Source of the DNA: Hyphomicrobiales bacterium
Lineage (GTDB): Bacteria > Pseudomonadota > Alphaproteobacteria > Micropepsales > Micropepsaceae
NCBI GenBank assembly: GCA_017849395.1
Contig: JAFIHO010000302.1
Span: 1 to 9,060, forward strand
DNA: 9,060 nucleotides
Reading direction: 5' to 3'
Part shown: positions 6,157 through 9,060 of the stretch, in pieces
How the letters are laid out: every line of letters starts with the position of its first letter
How positions within the stretch are numbered: position 1 is the stretch's first letter
The notes under the pieces: generated by a model
The model's database searches: none
The model's input: the letters and a program-made list of their open reading frames with translations, nothing else
What the model was told of the DNA's origin: nothing
Made by a program: the position numbers and the translations under genes

Positions 6157-7380
6157 ATCCTGGTCACCGATTCCGTTCCGCAGGCGGATGCGACGCCGCC
6201 GAAGGAGACGGTCCGCAAACCCGTCCAGCTTTTTCCCACGGGCGCGCAGAGCCGCGCCTTCTATCGCCGCTTCTATCCCGGCACCGGTCCGGCCGAATGG
6301 AATGACTGGCGCTGGCAGATGCGCACCCGCATCCGGACCCTGGACGATCTGGGCCGCGTGTTCCGCCTTTCGGCAGATGAACATGCCGCCGTTTCGAACC
6401 ATCAAGGTTCGTTGCCGGTCGGCATCACGCCCTATTATGCCAGCCTGATGGGGCTGAAGGATGCAGCCGAACCGCTGCGCCGCACGCACATCATGGTGGG
6501 CGGTGAATATCTGCGCGGCCCCGGTGAGGAAGACGATCCTTTGGGCGAGGATCATGACACCGCAGTGCCCGGCCTGGTGCATCGCTATCCCGACCGGGTT
6601 CTGTTCCTGGTGACAGGCACCTGCTCCACCTATTGCCGCTATTGCACGCGCTCGCGGATGGTGGGCAATCCGGGCGGGGAATATGGCTTCTCGACCCGGC
6701 AATGGGAGCAGGCGCTGGCCTATCTGGAAGCGCATACCGAGGTTCGCGATGTGCTGCTGTCGGGCGGCGATCCGCTGACCCTGGGCGACGACAAGCTGGA
6801 CTGGCTGCTGGGGCGGCTGCGCCAGATCAAGCATATCGAATTCCTTCGCATAGGTACCAAAATGCCGGTGGTGCTGCCCCAGCGCATCACCAAGAGCCTG
6901 ACGCGGCTGCTGCGCAAGCATCATCCGCTGTGGATGAGCCTGCATTTCACCCATCCGGTGGAATTGACCCCGGAGGTGGCGGAGTCCTGCGCGCGCCTGG
7001 CCGATGCGGGCATTCCGCTGGGCAGTCAGACGGTGCTGTTGAAAGGCGTCAATGACGATGCCGGGGTGATGACCCAGTTGATGCACGGGCTGCTGAAGAA
7101 CCGGGTGAAGCCCTATTATCTCTATCAGTGCGATCCGATCCGGGGTTCGGCGCATTTTCGTACCCCGGTCGAGAAAGGACTTGAGATCATCCGCGCCCTG
7201 CGCGGCCATACCACCGGCTATGCCACGCCCATCTTCTGCATCGACGCGCCGGGCGGCGGCGGCAAGATTCAGCTCGCCCCCGATCCGGTGGCGGGGCGTG
7301 ATGGCGATTTCCTGTTGCTGCGGAATTTCGAGGGCAAGGTGTATCGCTATCCGGACCCGGACGGCGCGCTGGGCCGCTGA
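6082..7380 (+). CDS. kamA: Lysine 2,3-aminomutase family radical SAM enzyme
   Basis: The 432-residue protein is a KamA-family enzyme, which uses a 4Fe-4S cluster, S-adenosylmethionine and pyridoxal phosphate to convert L-lysine to beta-lysine. It contains EWNDWRWQMRTRI (72-84), the radical SAM motif CSTYCRYC (Cys181, 185, 188), LSGGDP (226-231), YQCD (Asp351), and DAPGGGGK (Asp388, Lys395 as the PLP lysine). Arg190, Asp351 and Asp388 correspond to Clostridium Arg134, Asp293 and Asp330, which bind the lysine carboxylate and epsilon-amine, so free lysine is the likely substrate. Two differences stand out. The C-terminus stops where the clostridial enzyme continues into its zinc-binding cysteine cluster, and the partner cysteine (Cys268) is Asp326 here. 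Residues 1-56 are a non-conserved basic extension. The ATG at 6082 is the only ATG/GTG/TTG before conserved sequence, but its ribosome binding site is poor. Four bases separate it from the next gene. Confidence 0.93.
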   Translation: MGLPIARGASNPLRSGNQTRRKAPPILVTDSVPQADATPPKETVRKPVQLFPTGAQSRAFYRRFYPGTGPAEWNDWRWQMRTRIRTLDDLGRVFRLSADEHAAVSNHQGSLPVGITPYYASLMGLKDAAEPLRRTHIMVGGEYLRGPGEEDDPLGEDHDTAVPGLVHRYPDRVLFLVTGTCSTYCRYCTRSRMVGNPGGEYGFSTRQWEQALAYLEAHTEVRDVLLSGGDPLTLGDDKLDWLLGRLRQIKHIEFLRIGTKMPVVLPQRITKSLTRLLRKHHPLWMSLHFTHPVELTPEVAESCARLADAGIPLGSQTVLLKGVNDDAGVMTQLMHGLLKNRVKPYYLYQCDPIRGSAHFRTPVEKGLEIIRALRGHTTGYATPIFCIDAPGGGGKIQLAPDPVAGRDGDFLLLRNFEGKVYRYPDPDGALGR

Positions 7381-7384
7381 TCCC

Positions 7385-8389
7385 ATGCGCCCAAAGCCCC
7401 TCAAAATAGGGGTCACCTACGACCTTAGGGACGATTACCGTGCGCTGGGGCTTTCCGAAGAGGAAACCGCCGAGTTCGATGCCGGGGAAACCATTACCGC
7501 CGTGTGCGATGCCCTGCGCGGGCTGGGACATTTTCCCATCCGCATCGGGCATGTGAAGGCGCTGGCGGCGGCGCTGGTGGCGGGACAGCGCTGGGACGCG
7601 GTGTTCAACATTTGCGAAGGCTTGAAAGGTGTGGCGCGCGAGGCCCAGGCCCCGGCGCTGCTCGAAGCCTATGACATCCCCTACATCTTCTCCGATCCGC
7701 TGACCCTGGCGCTGGCGCTGGACAAGGCGATGGCCAAGCGGGTGGTGCGTGACCAGGGTGTGCCCGTGGCCGATTTCCGGGTGATCGAAAACGACGCCGA
7801 CATCGCGCGGATCATGCTGTCCTATCCGCTGTTCCTGAAGCCGGTGGCCGAAGGTTCGGGCAAGGGCGTGGGCGCGATGTCGAAGGTGGATGATGCGGCG
7901 GCATTGGCCCGAACCGCCACCGATCTTCTGGCGCGCTTCCGGCAGCCCGTGCTGGTGGAGGAATTCCTGCCTGGCCGCGAGTTCACCGTCGGCATCACCG
8001 GCACCGGCGCGGAGGCGGAGGTGCTGGGGATCATGGAGATCATCCCCAAGGAAAAGTATATCGGCCATGGCTATGGTTTCGAGAACAAGGAAACCTGGGA
8101 AGACAAGCTATCCGTCGTGCGCGCCACGGACGCTGCCGCGCGTGCGGCGGGCGAGGTCGCGCTGCGGGCCTGGCGCGCGCTGCGATGCCGCGATGGCGGG
8201 CGCGTCGATATCCGCGAGGATCGCAGCGGCAGGCCGTGCTTCATCGAGGTCAATCCGCTGGCGGGCATCCGGCCCGGCTATTCCGACCTGTGCTTCATCG
8301 CGGAATTCGAGGGCGTGACCTATCAGGAACTTATCGGGTTGTTCGTAACGGCTTTCCTGCGGCGGCATCCGGAATTGGTGGGGCGGTGA
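7385..8389 (+). CDS. D-Ala-D-Ala ligase-like ATP-grasp enzyme (first of two)
   Basis: The 334-residue protein has the three-part ATP-grasp fold of D-alanine-D-alanine ligases, which form an amide bond through an acyl-phosphate. Visible are a Rossmann-like N-terminus (KIGVTYDL), FNICEGLKG (74-82), the central-domain lysine LKP (151-153), the small loop AEGSGKGVG (155-163), VEEFLPGREFTV (191-202), and the metal ligands in GRVDI (Asp275) and CFIEVNP (Glu288, Asn290). The stretch after the metal site, AGIRPGYSD at about 293-301, differs from the PGMTSHS loop that binds the second D-alanine in true Ddl, so the acceptor is probably not D-alanine. It starts at ATG 7385, four bases after the aminomutase stop, because residues from there match the fold. 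The frame is open further upstream, but that part overlaps the aminomutase. Its stop overlaps the next start (TGATG). No ftsQ/murC neighbours are present, so this is unlikely to be the cell-wall Ddl. Confidence 0.9.
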   Translation: MRPKPLKIGVTYDLRDDYRALGLSEEETAEFDAGETITAVCDALRGLGHFPIRIGHVKALAAALVAGQRWDAVFNICEGLKGVAREAQAPALLEAYDIPYIFSDPLTLALALDKAMAKRVVRDQGVPVADFRVIENDADIARIMLSYPLFLKPVAEGSGKGVGAMSKVDDAAALARTATDLLARFRQPVLVEEFLPGREFTVGITGTGAEAEVLGIMEIIPKEKYIGHGYGFENKETWEDKLSVVRATDAAARAAGEVALRAWRALRCRDGGRVDIREDRSGRPCFIEVNPLAGIRPGYSDLCFIAEFEGVTYQELIGLFVTAFLRRHPELVGR

Positions 8390-9060
8390 TGCGCGTCCTT
8401 GTGCTCCATTCCGATGTCGCGCCGGATGCCCCGCCGGAAGAACAGGACACGCTGGTCGCCGCCGCCGCGGTGGCGGCCGCGCTGGCACGCAAGGGCCATG
8501 ACGCGGACAAGGCCGCCTTCCGCAAACAGCCGGATGCGCTGGCGGCGCTGTTGCGCGATGCCGCCCCGGACATCGTGTTCAATCTGGTCGAGGGCATCGA
8601 CGGACTGGGCCAGCTTGCGCCGCGCGCACCGCAGATGCTGGCGGAATTGGGTGTGCCCTTCACCGGCGTCAGCGCGGGGGCGATGGCGCTGACCAACGAC
8701 AAGCCGCGCACCAAGCGGATGCTGCGCGAGGCCGGGTTGGGTACGCCGGACTGGAGCGAGGCGCCACACTGGGCGGGGATCAATGGCGGGCGCTATATCG
8801 TGAAATCGGTGCTGGAGGATGCCTCCATCGGGCTGGATGACGGTTGCGTCGTGTCGGGCGCCGACGCGGTGCGGGCGCGGGCGTCGCACAGCGCGGCGCG
8901 CTTCGGCGGCGACTGGTTCGCGGAAAAATTCGTCGAAGGCCGTGAATTCAACATCGCGGTGCTGGAGACCAAGGCCGGGCCGCGCATCCTTCCCATGGCC
9001 GAGATGCGTTTCGAACGCTGGCCGGAGGGCAAGCCGCGCATCGTCGGCTATGATGCCAAA
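8389..9060 (+). CDS. Second Ddl-like ATP-grasp ligase (3' end outside window)
   Basis: The frame opens at ATG 8389-8391, overlapping the previous stop as TGATG, and runs without a stop to the window edge, giving 224 visible residues. It starts MRVLVLHSDVAP, followed by a Ddl-like first domain with FNLVEGIDG (64-72), GVPFTGVSAGAM and the ALTNDKPRTKRML helix (100-112). The central ATP-grasp domain shows IVKSVLEDASIGL (137-149) with Lys139 as likely ATP-binding lysine, and AEKFVEGREFNIAVL (178-192). The metal-binding RxD and ExN residues would fall beyond the edge. LPMAEMRFERWPEGKPRIVGYDAK at the end differs from canonical Ddl in having a basic/aromatic insert. It is clearly a paralogue of the preceding enzyme rather than a copy, since identity is low outside the motifs. 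Close coupling implies equimolar synthesis and a second ligation step or a heteromeric ligase. Confidence 0.88.
   Translation, partial: MRVLVLHSDVAPDAPPEEQDTLVAAAAVAAALARKGHDADKAAFRKQPDALAALLRDAAPDIVFNLVEGIDGLGQLAPRAPQMLAELGVPFTGVSAGAMALTNDKPRTKRMLREAGLGTPDWSEAPHWAGINGGRYIVKSVLEDASIGLDDGCVVSGADAVRARASHSAARFGGDWFAEKFVEGREFNIAVLETKAGPRILPMAEMRFERWPEGKPRIVGYDAK

Noticed and set aside
7181..7384. Upstream in-frame start for the first ATP-grasp gene at 7181
   Set aside because: This would overlap the aminomutase by 200 bases in another frame. The fold begins right after 7385, and the extra residues are a low-complexity shadow of the aminomutase.

Overview
This 9,060-base window looks like chromosomal DNA of a GC-rich Gram-negative bacterium, most likely an alphaproteobacterium. 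The evidence is the gene content (lipid A-type glycosyltransferases, a stand-alone LAB_N membrane protein, D-Ala-D-Ala ligase-like ATP-grasp enzymes) and the strong G/C preference at third codon positions. The order within the class cannot be fixed from sequence reading alone. There is no CRISPR array, transposase, integrase or phage gene.

Layout. (1) 2-502 (+) is the C-terminal part of an ABC-F ATPase that enters from the left edge. (2) After a less GC-rich 268-base gap comes a family-39-type membrane glycosyltransferase (771-2294, +). (3) A tRNA-Ser(GGA) gene (2337-2426, -) lies tail-to-tail with it. (4) A compact minus-strand cluster reads right to left: a dolichyl-phosphate-mannose-synthase-like GT2 (4020-3286), a LAB_N small membrane protein one base behind it (3284-2967), and an uncharacterised four-helix membrane protein (2922-2500). 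(5) An ArnT-like glycosyltransferase (4146-5951, +) is divergent from this cluster across 125 bases. (6) An operon-like plus-strand run holds a lysine 2,3-aminomutase-type radical SAM enzyme (6082-7380) and two consecutive Ddl-like ATP-grasp ligases (7385-8389, and 8389 to beyond the window edge).

How the genes may work together. The GT2, LAB_N, 4-TM and ArnT genes have the parts of a polyprenyl-phosphate-sugar pathway. The GT2 would charge the lipid carrier on the cytoplasmic side, a small membrane protein could move or present it, and the ArnT-like enzyme would transfer the sugar to lipid A or another envelope acceptor. The flipping step is inference. The aminomutase keeps every active-site residue I can place for free L-lysine. 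Tight coupling to two carboxylate-amine ligases suggests a pathway that makes beta-lysine (or a related beta-amino acid) and joins it into a small peptide or conjugate. No product is known to me for this arrangement.

The most unusual features are that aminomutase/double-ATP-grasp operon, the loss of both halves of the inter-subunit zinc site in the aminomutase, and a highly structured leader running from the putative promoter into the first 25 codons of the aminomutase gene, with the start codon inside a perfect inverted repeat.
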